From Clostridiales bacterium (GTDB lineage: Bacteria; Bacillota; Clostridia; Christensenellales; Pumilibacteraceae): a stretch of DNA of 64,000 nucleotides. Made by a program: the position numbers and the translations under genes. Under the pieces are notes generated by a model. The model searched no databases. It worked only from the letters and a program-made list of their open reading frames with translations, and was not told where the DNA came from. Shown piece after piece: positions 9,201 to 17,027 of the stretch. Where the stretch lies: the NCBI GenBank assembly GCA_022508445.1, contig JAFLVG010000001.1, positions 248,001 through 312,000 on the forward strand, given 5' to 3'. Positions within the stretch are counted from its first letter, which is position 1. The number at the start of each line of letters is the position of its first letter.

Positions 9201-9578
9201 ATACGTCTTTATCAGTTTTTGGCAATAGCTGTGAATAGTGCCGATATTGCACACCGACATATCTTCAATCGCTTGCGCGGCCGCGGTACGAATGCTATTA
9301 TCGAGATTTACGTCGGTTTTGAGCCTTAAAAGCTTTTCCGTGAGTTTTACGCGCATATCGGCGGCTGATGCGCGAGTAAACGTGACAATGAGCATGTCGG
9401 ATAGGCTCGCGCCGCCAATCAGCTTGTCTATTATACGCGCTATCATCACGGTCGATTTGCCGCTCCCTGCGCCTGCCGAAACAATCAAGCTCCCCTCTTC
9501 TTTAATGGCGCGTTTTTGATCTTTCGTGAACGGCACGTCGCTGATTGCCGCGAGTGTTTTTTCAAACCTATCGGACAT
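6222..9578 (-). CDS. addA: ATP-dependent helicase/nuclease subunit A
   Basis: 1118 aa UvrD-type helicase with a C-terminal RecB nuclease domain, acting with AddB to resect double-strand breaks and load RecA. Walker A is SAGAGSGKST (residues 34-43) and motif II is FIDEFQDVNPLQ. Later helicase motifs include VISTIHSSKGLEYDFV and LLYVALTRAKRKL, and the nuclease motif near the C-terminus is IVDYKTGNPS. Start ATG at 9578 with GGAGG upstream, one base after the addB stop, so the pair is translationally coupled. Length is close to other Clostridia (about 1200). Confidence 0.96.
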   Translation of the reverse strand: MSDRFEKTLAAISDVPFTKDQKRAIKEEGSLIVSAGAGSGKSTVMIARIIDKLIGGASLSDMLIVTFTRASAADMRVKLTEKLLRLKTDVNLDNSIRTAAAQAIEDMSVCNIGTIHSYCQKLIKTYFYATGIDPSAVVCEESEAASLKRAAVAAAVKSAWESGDTFFSALYDMMRSRKNDDGVISAVTDVLDFALSVPKPEEYLTTVKEDCEYFDTLDKIVTDKREALFQRIDALKADLAAAGMSRHAVVIGEFGDYMDGTIDDITGTSHRIKGDATDELNEMFKALKADCKAFRTFNSEAKAAKECNGTPYVRAVCAVAFDALKRYSKRKEALGKIDYSDLEHGAFSVLESPDCMSEIAATVKYVFIDEFQDVNPLQSEIARKFKDAGAEMFLVGDIKQSIYGFRRCSPKHFQDAILSGEYTHISLAENFRSAKPVIDFINVVFDRTMTTEFGGVDYSGKTGQRGQRLVFGNKAMADGKAELVLISPESENEVSTETDENDYGDVYSVMNGAAAVAVEPDREAQFIASEITKWLATTDKPSLSSVAVLLRSADPEFCAALSSEFKMRNIKHSFGRKTKVKDFPEAVALMDIARFVDNRYDDVALYTALTSSMGGFSDKELAEIAAVGDDVLRKGNKNDSFGARTPIMFWQKLEAYNGDKYRARLQAFFALRERFMRYSRANHDAADALGYITSTIDYFGSVYEKGGNARVLEAVIDYAAERHCDLHAFIDYYDSSDFELDVTDGDDAVVISTIHSSKGLEYDFVIVADTARRFNERDNSSRIMATESGVAIKIPDASSRTLKKSVPWMVCNALAPERTKSEELRLLYVALTRAKRKLIVCGKNKNRKAVEPREAKCFLDFVNFLPVTPEPLLLPVEAEEEIQALPIDDGIVRAVKERILRTDGYKKNELPIKTCVTAISHGDEEISTGDDYTAAAPVLTADEYDDIQGEGGDMPKCDGADARARGTAYHRAMELVDFSSPDMQRLKEQCENFDLVDEGQILRAAKVMNGLAESAAFVWKERYFIADLPADGLYRDGADENILVQGVIDLLIADDCGNVTIVDYKTGNPSAIKDNAGYRMQLRLYAAAVEKSVPAFKVKHAYLYSFASGELFEVTEIK

Positions 9579-9579
9579 A

Positions 9580-12372
9580 TCAGTCGCCCTCCGTATCGCT
9601 CACAACAGCGGCGCGCAAAACCGCACTGCCGCCGCATATTCCGCGGTATGCGCAGTAATCGCACGCACCGACAACGGGCGAGCGCGCAATATATCCGCTC
9701 GCTATTTCATCGGCGGCAACGTCCGCCGTCCGTACGCATTTTTCGATAAGCTCGTCGAACTCACAGCTTTCCACAAGCGCGGCTGTCGGGCGCGAAAACT
9801 CGGCGTTGCCGTCCTTATCGAACTTGAACTGCGCAGGAATGACCTTCGAGCGCTCGCCGAGTTCGAGACAGCGGTCGTATCGGCTTGCTATTTCCGTATC
9901 CTTGACAAGACAGCCCGACAAACGCCCGTCCGCGTCTTTCGCGTCGTAGCGCGGCGCGAACGTTTGATAAAACATTCCCGTGACCTCTCTTCCCGACTCG
10001 TTCACAGCGGCGGCGTACAGCGGAAGCTGCATATCCAATCCGCTTATGCACTTATCGAAATCAAAGGTCTTACTTCCCGTTTTGTAATCGATAATCCTCG
10101 CTTTATCCTCATAAACGTCCACTCTGTCGATAACGCCGTAAAACGTCGTATTCGCATTTTTTCCGAGGCGTTTTTGAAAGGTGAAGGACTTTTCCGTCTG
10201 CGCCGGGATGTAATCGCCGGCCTCGATGACTGCAACCGCCGCCGTCGCGTAATCAACGGCGTCGTCTGTAATCCGAGAGAGCAAATACGAATCGAGCTTT
10301 ATCTCTTTATTGTCGAGCGCTTTAATTATCAGTTTTTCAATTCTTTGACGTGAGCAATCATAATCTCCGCTGTCTATAAACATCTTCATAAAATCGTGAA
10401 GCACAATGCCGAAATCGATTGCGCCGAGCGCGGACGTTTTGCGCTCTTTCAGCCCTATCGCGTCAGACAAAAACCGCTTGTACGGACAAGTAAACCAATG
10501 AGTAAGTTCGCTCGCCGAAAGCGTGCGCTTTTTATTAAGCTCTATTTGCGGCTCGAATGGTGCGGCCTGTTTTTCGCTTTTTCCGACGGCGGCGCAAACC
10601 GACTCGGCATGCTTTGTAATCTTTCGCGCCGCTATCTCGCGCGCCGCACCGACCACGCACGCGTATTTCGAAATCTCACTGCCGTCGTCGGTGACTGCAA
10701 GCGCCGCTTGCCGCTCCGAAATATCGTACTTGAAAATATCAAATGCGAGCTCGTTTATAAACGCCGCAGGTCGCGCTCCGCCCGACGTGCAGTACGAGCA
10801 AACTACGTCCTCCGCGTTTGCGGTGACGGCGCGAAGCTCGGCGCGCTCTCGCTTGTTCATTTCCGCAACCGACGGCTCGACATCTCCTCCGAGCTCGTCA
10901 AGCTCTCTGTCGCTTATAAGCCCGGTATCGGACGTGACAGCCGGCAAAACACCCTCGTTGAAATCGGTTATGAAGAGCTTTTTGCAGGCAGTCATTCGAA
11001 GCGTTTTCGGCATGGTGACCGTCACCCTGTCGCGCTCTCTCGGCAGTGACTTGATCTCGACAGCGCGCGCCGCCGCGAAGAACGCGGTTGCGTCGGCGTC
11101 AAAATCATTAGTACCGTAGCGTTTGACAAGCGAAGTAAGCGCGTGTATCGGCGAAATTATATCCGTACTTCCCGCAACGTCGGCTGTAAGCCCGTCGTAA
11201 ACGGTTTGGAAATCGGCATATGTCATGACATTTTCGCATGCGTCCGCAAACCCGCCCGTAAACCGATCTACGATATCCTTCGCGTGTTTTAATGCTCGCG
11301 CCGCGCCGGCGTCATCAATATCAATATCGAACGCGCCGTATGAAATTCCGTGCGACACTATGTAGTTTTGCAGTTTTTCGGCGTCATCGGCGTCACAGCC
11401 CGAATACGGATTTTTGCAAAAAGAAGCAAGCGTTTCGCCGTCCGCTCCTTTTTTCAGCTTGTACAAAAGACAGAGCGCGGCAAGCGGCGGCGTTTCCGCA
11501 AGCGGTATGCACTCGTCGGTGTAGAACGGAATATCGTACTCGCGCAGTATTCTCGAAAGCGCGCGCGGCGACGGGCAAACGACTGAAACGTCGCTGTATC
11601 TGCGGCGCGGCAAAGTCGAGTCGGCGCCGCCGTCTATGTATTCGCGAATAAGCGTCGCGACTTCCTTGTACTGAGATATGCGGTCGGACGCGCCGAACAC
11701 GGTCATACTTTTTCGCGGCGCAGTGAGTGGTATGGACGAGCCGAAAAGCTCAAATGATTTCGCATATTTCTTTATCTCGCTGAAAACGCGAGCGTTTAAC
11801 TTTGTGGCAAAAGCGTATCCGATAGCGTAGACGTGCGACTTTGCGATGAGTTCGTCGGTTGGCAGTTTTTGTATGAGCGCGGCAAGCCTGTCCGGCGCGT
11901 CCAGGTTTTCCGCTTTGAGTTTGTCGTATTCGGCCTTGATGAGGGCAAGGTCGCGAAGCTTGCTCGCCGCGCGTCCGCTTGCCGACAGCTTTTCGATATC
12001 TACGTCGGACGAAGCTATCTGCAAGAGCGTTTGATACACCTCGCGCGCGAAATCGTGAAACCTCGCCGCGCGTCCGTAATATTCGAGCTTGTCTTTCACG
12101 CTGTCTATCGCGCGTGCGACAATCATTACACCGTCCTCGCGCGACAACGTCTTGATATCGCCGACGACACGTGAAGCAAGCCGCGATAACGTGAGTACCT
12201 CGCAATCGAGCGCACCGCCGCCCGAAAACAGCTCGCGCTCAACGGTCTGCGTGTAGCGGTCGGGCGTAAGCACAATGTAATACTCGTCCTGCGAGAATGT
12301 GCGTGCTCGCAGTTTTTGTGCAAGCTCGGTAAGGAGCGCGGGATAGCCTTTTTTGCGGTCGTCTTTTGCCAT
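9580..12372 (-). CDS. addB: ATP-dependent helicase/nuclease subunit B
   Basis: 930 aa from the ATG at 12372, shorter than the roughly 1150 aa usual for AddB. The C-terminal nuclease motif RIIDYKTGSKTF and the cysteines of the iron-sulfur-stapled nuclease domain (FTCPYKRFL and, at the end, CDYCAYRGIC) are present. The N-terminus goes straight into YYIVLTPDRYTQTVEREL: the Walker A loop that opens most AddB proteins is absent, as in streptococcal RexB. The start is fixed by a TTGATT-17-TATAAT promoter ending six bases before the ATG; a longer reading frame upstream would run through this promoter. Confidence 0.92.
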   Translation of the reverse strand: MAKDDRKKGYPALLTELAQKLRARTFSQDEYYIVLTPDRYTQTVERELFSGGGALDCEVLTLSRLASRVVGDIKTLSREDGVMIVARAIDSVKDKLEYYGRAARFHDFAREVYQTLLQIASSDVDIEKLSASGRAASKLRDLALIKAEYDKLKAENLDAPDRLAALIQKLPTDELIAKSHVYAIGYAFATKLNARVFSEIKKYAKSFELFGSSIPLTAPRKSMTVFGASDRISQYKEVATLIREYIDGGADSTLPRRRYSDVSVVCPSPRALSRILREYDIPFYTDECIPLAETPPLAALCLLYKLKKGADGETLASFCKNPYSGCDADDAEKLQNYIVSHGISYGAFDIDIDDAGAARALKHAKDIVDRFTGGFADACENVMTYADFQTVYDGLTADVAGSTDIISPIHALTSLVKRYGTNDFDADATAFFAAARAVEIKSLPRERDRVTVTMPKTLRMTACKKLFITDFNEGVLPAVTSDTGLISDRELDELGGDVEPSVAEMNKRERAELRAVTANAEDVVCSYCTSGGARPAAFINELAFDIFKYDISERQAALAVTDDGSEISKYACVVGAAREIAARKITKHAESVCAAVGKSEKQAAPFEPQIELNKKRTLSASELTHWFTCPYKRFLSDAIGLKERKTSALGAIDFGIVLHDFMKMFIDSGDYDCSRQRIEKLIIKALDNKEIKLDSYLLSRITDDAVDYATAAVAVIEAGDYIPAQTEKSFTFQKRLGKNANTTFYGVIDRVDVYEDKARIIDYKTGSKTFDFDKCISGLDMQLPLYAAAVNESGREVTGMFYQTFAPRYDAKDADGRLSGCLVKDTEIASRYDRCLELGERSKVIPAQFKFDKDGNAEFSRPTAALVESCEFDELIEKCVRTADVAADEIASGYIARSPVVGACDYCAYRGICGGSAVLRAAVVSDTEGD

Positions 12373-12378
12373 AACTTT

Positions 12379-12407
12379 ATTATATAGCCGTTTGACACAA
12401 AAATCAA
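12379..12407 (-). promoter_or_regulatory. Promoter giving a leaderless addB mRNA
   Basis: TTGATT (12402-12407), 17 nt, TATAAT (12379-12384), then AAAGTT and the ATG at 12372. No Shine-Dalgarno sequence fits in the gap. Confidence 0.8.
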
Positions 12408-12425
12408 GCGGACGCCCGTAAACAT

Positions 12426-12454
12426 TTGCCAAACGAATGAGTTTGTGGTAAAAT
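12426..12454 (+). promoter_or_regulatory. Promoter giving a leaderless mRNA (12461 lipoprotein)
   Basis: TTGCCA (12426-12431), 17 nt, TAAAAT (12449-12454), then six bases and the ATG at 12461. It is divergent from the addB promoter within the same 90-bp gap. Confidence 0.7.
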
Positions 12455-12460
12455 GTAGGC

Positions 12461-13450
12461 ATGAAAATTGCGGTTAGAAAAAAAATAAGCGTCGTTTTGG
12501 CGATGGTGACTGCTCTGTCGCTCGTAGGTTGCAGCAACGAACCCTCCGAATCGGATTTCGACAATCCCCTGCCCTGGCACGACTCGTTAGAGCTTGCGCC
12601 CACCGGCTCGTACGAAAAGCTCGAATATTCGGTTGCTATTTACGACACAACAAAGGGCGTTGCCGACGACAAGCGCGTACAAATAGCCGCCGGCGCAATG
12701 CACTTCGAGCTCAACGAGCAGGCAAACGGCTACACTACGCTCGACACCGTGTTTTCCGTCACGTACAACGAGTCCGCACCCGAAGAGGATAGAAATCTTA
12801 CCGACGAGATTACAAGCACGGTAGAGTTCGAAACGAACAGTCTCGACGCCAAGAGCATGGAAAAGACAGTGTCGCTCGCCGATCGGAAAGACGTAAAAAA
12901 TCTCTCTTACCGATTGACTGCCGATTATTTCACGCACAAGGCGACTTATCTTCAAACCAAGGTAGACGGTGCAAAAGAGAAAACGCGTTCGCTTCCTCGC
13001 GACGCGTGCCGCGACAACGAGATGATGTTCTTCCTCGCACGCGCGCAAAAAATAGGCAAGAATTCGTCCACGATGTTCAAAATGATAAACGTGTTCGATT
13101 CCTTCCTCAAAGGCGAGACTGCCGAGTACACCATGTCTATAAGCGGTGCGGCATCCAAAAAGACTATCGACATAGGAAATTGGGTTTCGGAGTTCGGCGT
13201 GGAGGGCGAATCGAACGCAATGATGAATACTACTACCTACTCTGTCGTTTGTTATTCGGTGAACATCGCAATAAGCAGCGAAAATTCAGGACCGCCTTAC
13301 ACTGTGCTTTATACAGAAAATCCCTTCAAAAAGAACGAAAAGGAACACGGCAAAATCCCTGTCAAGATATCGTATCCGCAGTACCGCGGCGGCTCGCCGT
13401 ACCGCGTTACCGAGTACATTCTCACAGGCTGTTCGTTCGACAACGAATAA
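12461..13450 (+). CDS. Predicted lipoprotein, unknown function
   Basis: 329 aa. A basic N-terminus, a hydrophobic segment and the lipobox LVGC (Cys24) predict export and lipid anchoring. The mature part is rich in acidic and polar residues with beta-type patterns (YEKLEYSVAIYDTTKGV, HFELNEQANGYTTLDTVFSV) and no recognised catalytic motif. Divergently transcribed from addB and followed by a strong hairpin at 13461-13488, so it is probably monocistronic. I do not recognise the family. Confidence 0.8.
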   Translation: MKIAVRKKISVVLAMVTALSLVGCSNEPSESDFDNPLPWHDSLELAPTGSYEKLEYSVAIYDTTKGVADDKRVQIAAGAMHFELNEQANGYTTLDTVFSVTYNESAPEEDRNLTDEITSTVEFETNSLDAKSMEKTVSLADRKDVKNLSYRLTADYFTHKATYLQTKVDGAKEKTRSLPRDACRDNEMMFFLARAQKIGKNSSTMFKMINVFDSFLKGETAEYTMSISGAASKKTIDIGNWVSEFGVEGESNAMMNTTTYSVVCYSVNIAISSENSGPPYTVLYTENPFKKNEKEHGKIPVKISYPQYRGGSPYRVTEYILTGCSFDNE

Positions 13451-13460
13451 TCGATTTGTT

Positions 13461-13490
13461 CACGCGGCGGAGGACATTCCGCCGTGTGTT
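13461..13490 (+). terminator. Hairpin between lipoprotein and RimK-like gene
   Basis: A ten-pair stem CACGCGGCGG/CCGCCGTGTG with an eight-base loop is followed by TTTATTT. It probably terminates the lipoprotein transcript. The next start codon is only 18 nt further, so the downstream gene must rely on read-through or on an internal promoter I cannot place. Confidence 0.7.
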
Positions 13491-13505
13491 TATTTGGGAA
13501 GTTTT

Positions 13506-14384
13506 ATGAAAAACCTACACGGCTTGATACTTACAAACGCATACACGCAAGACCTAGAAACGCGGCAGGTGCGACGAATGAGCGAGGAATTACATTCTCG
13601 CGGAGTCGCAACAGACATCATGCGCAACAGTATCGCTCTTGCCGAGATAAACGGCGGCAACGTGATAGCAAAAGGCGATTTAGATTTTTGTCTGTTTCTC
13701 GACAAAGACAAATACATGTCGCAAATGCTTGAAAAAAGCGGCGTAAGGCTTTTCAACAGCGCTCGGGCTATTGAGCTGTGCGACGACAAAATGCAAACGC
13801 ACATTACGCTTGCAAATAACGGTATTCCCATGCCGCAAACCCTCGGTGGGCTTTTGTGCTACTTCGACGATTCAAAAACGGACAAGAACGAGCTGGACTA
13901 CGTCCAAAACAAGCTCGGCTTTCCTCTTATAGTCAAGCTCGCATACGGATCAATGGGCAAAAGCGTGTTCAAGGCCGATAACCGCAAACAACTCGACGAG
14001 CTTGCCGAAAGAGTGAAAATGCAACCTCACCTTTTCCAAAAGTATATAGACAAATCACACGGCAAAGATATGCGCGTTATAGTTATAGGCGGCAGGACTG
14101 TCGGGGCGATACTTCGCATGTCGAACGGAGATTTCCGCTCCAATATCGGGTTGGGCGGCACCGCAAAAAAGGTTGACGTGCCGAAAGAGATTTCCGACCT
14201 CGCAGAAAAAGCGGCGAACATCCTCGGTCTCGACTACTGCGGCATAGATTTCTTGCTCGGCGATACCCCCCTTCTTTGCGAGGTCAACTCCAACGCGTTT
14301 TTCGACGCATTCGAAAATGTGACGGGCATTAACGTTGCCGCAATATACGCAGAGCATATCATCGATAAGATGACGCGCACGTAA
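13506..14384 (+). CDS. RimK-family ATP-grasp ligase
   Basis: 292 aa. ATP-grasp enzymes join a carboxylate to an amine through an acyl phosphate; RimK relatives add glutamate to proteins or small molecules. Seen here are the N-terminal preATP-grasp part (DFCLFLDKDKYMSQMLEKSG), the opening of the ATP-grasp fold DDKMQTHITLANNGIPMPQT, the nucleotide-binding PLIVKLAYGSMGKSVF and MRVIVIGGRTVGAI, and the metal-binding end YCGIDFLLGDTPLLCEVNSNAFF. Substrate is unknown. Start ATG at 13506 with GGGAAG upstream. Confidence 0.85.
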   Translation: MKNLHGLILTNAYTQDLETRQVRRMSEELHSRGVATDIMRNSIALAEINGGNVIAKGDLDFCLFLDKDKYMSQMLEKSGVRLFNSARAIELCDDKMQTHITLANNGIPMPQTLGGLLCYFDDSKTDKNELDYVQNKLGFPLIVKLAYGSMGKSVFKADNRKQLDELAERVKMQPHLFQKYIDKSHGKDMRVIVIGGRTVGAILRMSNGDFRSNIGLGGTAKKVDVPKEISDLAEKAANILGLDYCGIDFLLGDTPLLCEVNSNAFFDAFENVTGINVAAIYAEHIIDKMTRT

Positions 14385-14443
14385 GACAATTTATAAGTCC
14401 GAAAGCATTCGATATGTGCAAACATATACGAATGTTGTTGTAT

Positions 14444-14473
14444 TTGACAAATTTCATTGTTTATGATAAAATT
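14444..14473 (+). promoter_or_regulatory. Promoter of the hybrid sensor kinase
   Basis: TTGACA (14444-14449), 18 nt, TAAAAT (14468-14473). A normal leader with AAAGGAG precedes the ATG at 14503. Confidence 0.75.
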
Positions 14474-14502
14474 ATCACGATAACAAAAGGAGTCCAAGCA
14501 TT

Positions 14503-16698
14503 ATGAACAAACAGGCGTTAGAAAACAGCATTATCGAATACATGCTATCGTTTTCTCATGCGAACGATTCCAATGCCGACACAACCCAACAAAACAAATG
14601 TGCACGCGCAAACCAGCCGCAAAACAAAGTGGAGCTTGTCATAAAATCTTTTGTCGACGAGCTTCCCAGCGGCTTCTTGATTTACTCCGCCGACGAACAA
14701 GAAAAAATAATTTACGCAAACAAAGCGCTTCTCAAAATTTATAATTGTGAAAGTTATTCGGAGTTCCTGGAATTTACCGGCGGCAGTTTTCGCGGTATAG
14801 TGCATCCGGACGACTTGGAGCAAGTCGAGCAAAGCATCATAGACCAAATCAATACAAGCGAAGACAAGATAGACTACGTCGAATATCGTATTATCCGCAA
14901 AGACGGCGCTATACGCTGGGCGGAGGACTACGGTCACCTTACGCACAGTAAGGTGCACGGCGATTTCTATTACGTTTTCATCAACGACGCTACCGAAAAG
15001 GTTACGCGCCGCATGCTGGAAACGGCGACTATCATCAACGAAGGCAAGGTCAAACAGCAAGAGCTTCAAAACCTTATCGATCTGTACGACAAAGAGCGTT
15101 TGCAGAGGCTTAAAGTTATCGAGGGATTGAGCGTCAATTACGATTCCATTCTATATGCCGACCTCGACACAAACACGGTACTGCCCTACCGATTGAGTTC
15201 ACGACTCGAACGTCAGTTCGAACAGCAACTGCAAGTTCTCGATTTGCAATGGTTCTTGGACGACTACGTCAATGTGTGGGTGCACCCCGACGACCGCGCA
15301 ACCGTCGCCGAAAAGACTTCGCCCGATTACATGCGCAAGACTCTCAAAGAATCGGACACTTATTATCTCAACTACAAAGCCGTTCAAAACGGCGAAACAA
15401 GGTTCATTCAGCTCCGCATAGTCAACGTAGGCGACCGCGAAAACGTTTCGCAGGTTGTTATAGGTTGCCGCAACGTCGACGAAGAAATCATGTTCGAGAT
15501 GAAGCAAAAACAGCTGCTCGAAGTTGCGCTCAACAACGCCAAGCTCGCCGAAATTGCCAAGAACACATTCCTCACGAATATGTCGCACGACATGCGCACT
15601 CCGCTCAATGCGGTGTTCGGATACCTCGCTCTTGCAAAGAATAAAATATCGAGCGGCGAAGACGTTCTTCCCTATCTCGACAAAATCCAGACCGCAGGCG
15701 AGCAGATTTTGGAGCTTATAGAAAAAGTTCTCGAAATGTCGAGCAGGTCCGCGCAGGACAACGCCGTGACCGAATCGCCGTGCAATATAATAGAGCTGAT
15801 GAACGAAACGTACGACGCTATGAAAGGTCAAGCGGAGCAAAAGAACATCGCTTTCACGCTCAATACCGATTCTGTCACTCACTCCGACGTGTATTTAGAT
15901 AAACACAAGCTCTTGCAAGCGCTTCACCACATCATCGGCAACGCGCTGAAATACACAGATACCGGCGGTAAGATCGATATCACCGTGAAAGAAAAAGCGA
16001 GCGACAACAGCGGACAATTCTCCGCGTACACATTCGAAGTCACGGACACCGGTGTGGGAATCAAGCGTCCGCTTCTCAAACGCATATTCGATCCGTTCTT
16101 CCGCGAGCGCGACACCACGTCAAGCGGCATATTCGGCACAGGCCTCGGGCTGACGATATCAAAGCAGCTCATGGAAGCTATGGGCGGAGACATAACCGCA
16201 AAGAGCAAGGTCGGCAAAGGCAGCACCTTCACCATATCGCTCAGTTTGAGAAGACAAACGACGCAGGCCGCGGAACCCACCGACAACAGCGACACCGTAA
16301 AAATTCCCGAAGGCAAAAAAATACTCATCGTAGAGGACAACGAGATCAACCTCGAAATAGAAGAGGAGCTGTTGCAGGACTTGGGCTTTTTGACGGATAG
16401 CGCGCCCGACGGCTCTGTCGCAGTCGAAAAAATCAAGAACTCCAAGGACGGCGAATACGCGCTCATACTCATGGATATTCAAATGCCTGTCATGGACGGC
16501 CGCACGGCGACGGAAGAAATCAGAAAGCTCAAAAACCCCGCGCACGCTCACATCCCGATCATCGCGCTTTCGGCAAACGCGCTGGAAAGCGACAAACGCG
16601 AGTCGATCGCAGTTGGCATGAACGAGCATTTGGCAAAGCCTATCAATATTCCGATTCTTCTCGACGCAATCAGAAAGGCTCTTCCCGATATGAAGTAA
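14503..16698 (+). CDS. PAS-domain hybrid sensor histidine kinase/response regulator
   Basis: 731 aa with no membrane segment, so a cytosolic sensor. In order: a PAS domain (about 50-165, GFLIYSADEQEKIIYANKAL), a linking helix, a second PAS-like domain (about 205-325), the dimerisation helix with His362 in FLTNMSHDMRTPLNAVFGY, the ATP-binding domain with NALKYTDTGG, DTGVGIK and FGTGLGLTISKQLM, and a C-terminal receiver (about 605-728) with Asp658 in LILMDIQMPVMDG. The final receiver accepts phosphate from His362. Output is unknown, since no partner gene adjoins it. Confidence 0.92.
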   Translation: MNKQALENSIIEYMLSFSHANDSNADTTQQNKCARANQPQNKVELVIKSFVDELPSGFLIYSADEQEKIIYANKALLKIYNCESYSEFLEFTGGSFRGIVHPDDLEQVEQSIIDQINTSEDKIDYVEYRIIRKDGAIRWAEDYGHLTHSKVHGDFYYVFINDATEKVTRRMLETATIINEGKVKQQELQNLIDLYDKERLQRLKVIEGLSVNYDSILYADLDTNTVLPYRLSSRLERQFEQQLQVLDLQWFLDDYVNVWVHPDDRATVAEKTSPDYMRKTLKESDTYYLNYKAVQNGETRFIQLRIVNVGDRENVSQVVIGCRNVDEEIMFEMKQKQLLEVALNNAKLAEIAKNTFLTNMSHDMRTPLNAVFGYLALAKNKISSGEDVLPYLDKIQTAGEQILELIEKVLEMSSRSAQDNAVTESPCNIIELMNETYDAMKGQAEQKNIAFTLNTDSVTHSDVYLDKHKLLQALHHIIGNALKYTDTGGKIDITVKEKASDNSGQFSAYTFEVTDTGVGIKRPLLKRIFDPFFRERDTTSSGIFGTGLGLTISKQLMEAMGGDITAKSKVGKGSTFTISLSLRRQTTQAAEPTDNSDTVKIPEGKKILIVEDNEINLEIEEELLQDLGFLTDSAPDGSVAVEKIKNSKDGEYALILMDIQMPVMDGRTATEEIRKLKNPAHAHIPIIALSANALESDKRESIAVGMNEHLAKPINIPILLDAIRKALPDMK

Positions 16699-16712
16699 TT
16701 TGAGTTAAAACA

Positions 16713-16745
16713 CAAAAGCAGATATAAAAGTATCTGCTTTTTTAT
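16713..16745 (+). terminator. Terminator of the hybrid kinase
   Basis: Stem AAAAGCAGATA/TATCTGCTTTT with a six-base loop and a T run. Strong intrinsic terminator. Confidence 0.85.
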
Positions 16746-16746
16746 T

Positions 16747-17002
16747 GAGTGAAAACTGCTTATTACTTAGGTTAGCGGTAATCGAACCCATAAGGTTTTC
16801 GGCGCGTTAAGTGGCGTGGTGCAGCGTCAAAGCACGCTCGACGTACTTTCTCTTGCTTGACGCCACTTACCTCTCCCTAAAACTGTTTTCACCAAAACGC
16901 CGTAGTTCGTAGATAGTCAGATACTTATGGAGCGCAGTAATGCCCTATGCGGCACGGCAAGCGACATAAGGGGTAAAGCCAAAAAATGCGGCGTTTTGGT
17001 TT
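16747..17002. repeat. Nested inverted repeats, possible structured RNA or MITE-like remnant
   Basis: Non-coding stretch with three separate inverted repeats: GTGAAAAC (16749) with GTTTTCAC (about 16884), AAGTGGCGT (about 16809) with ACGCCACTT (about 16860), and a 12-bp pair ACCAAAACGCCG (about 16892) with CGGCGTTTTGGT (about 16990). No gene, tRNA or known riboswitch core is recognised. The arrangement is too regular for background sequence. Confidence 0.5.
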
Positions 17003-17027
17003 ACTGCGTTCGACTGCTCGACTCCCA

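Noticed and set aside
12373-12603. N-terminal extension of addB to an upstream ATG
   Set aside because: It would overlap the addB promoter and the start of the divergent lipoprotein gene, and the added sequence has no similarity to AddB.
16782-16805. tRNA-like T-arm (GGGTTCGATTACC on the minus strand)
   Set aside because: The flanking bases do not form a T stem and no acceptor, D or anticodon arms follow.
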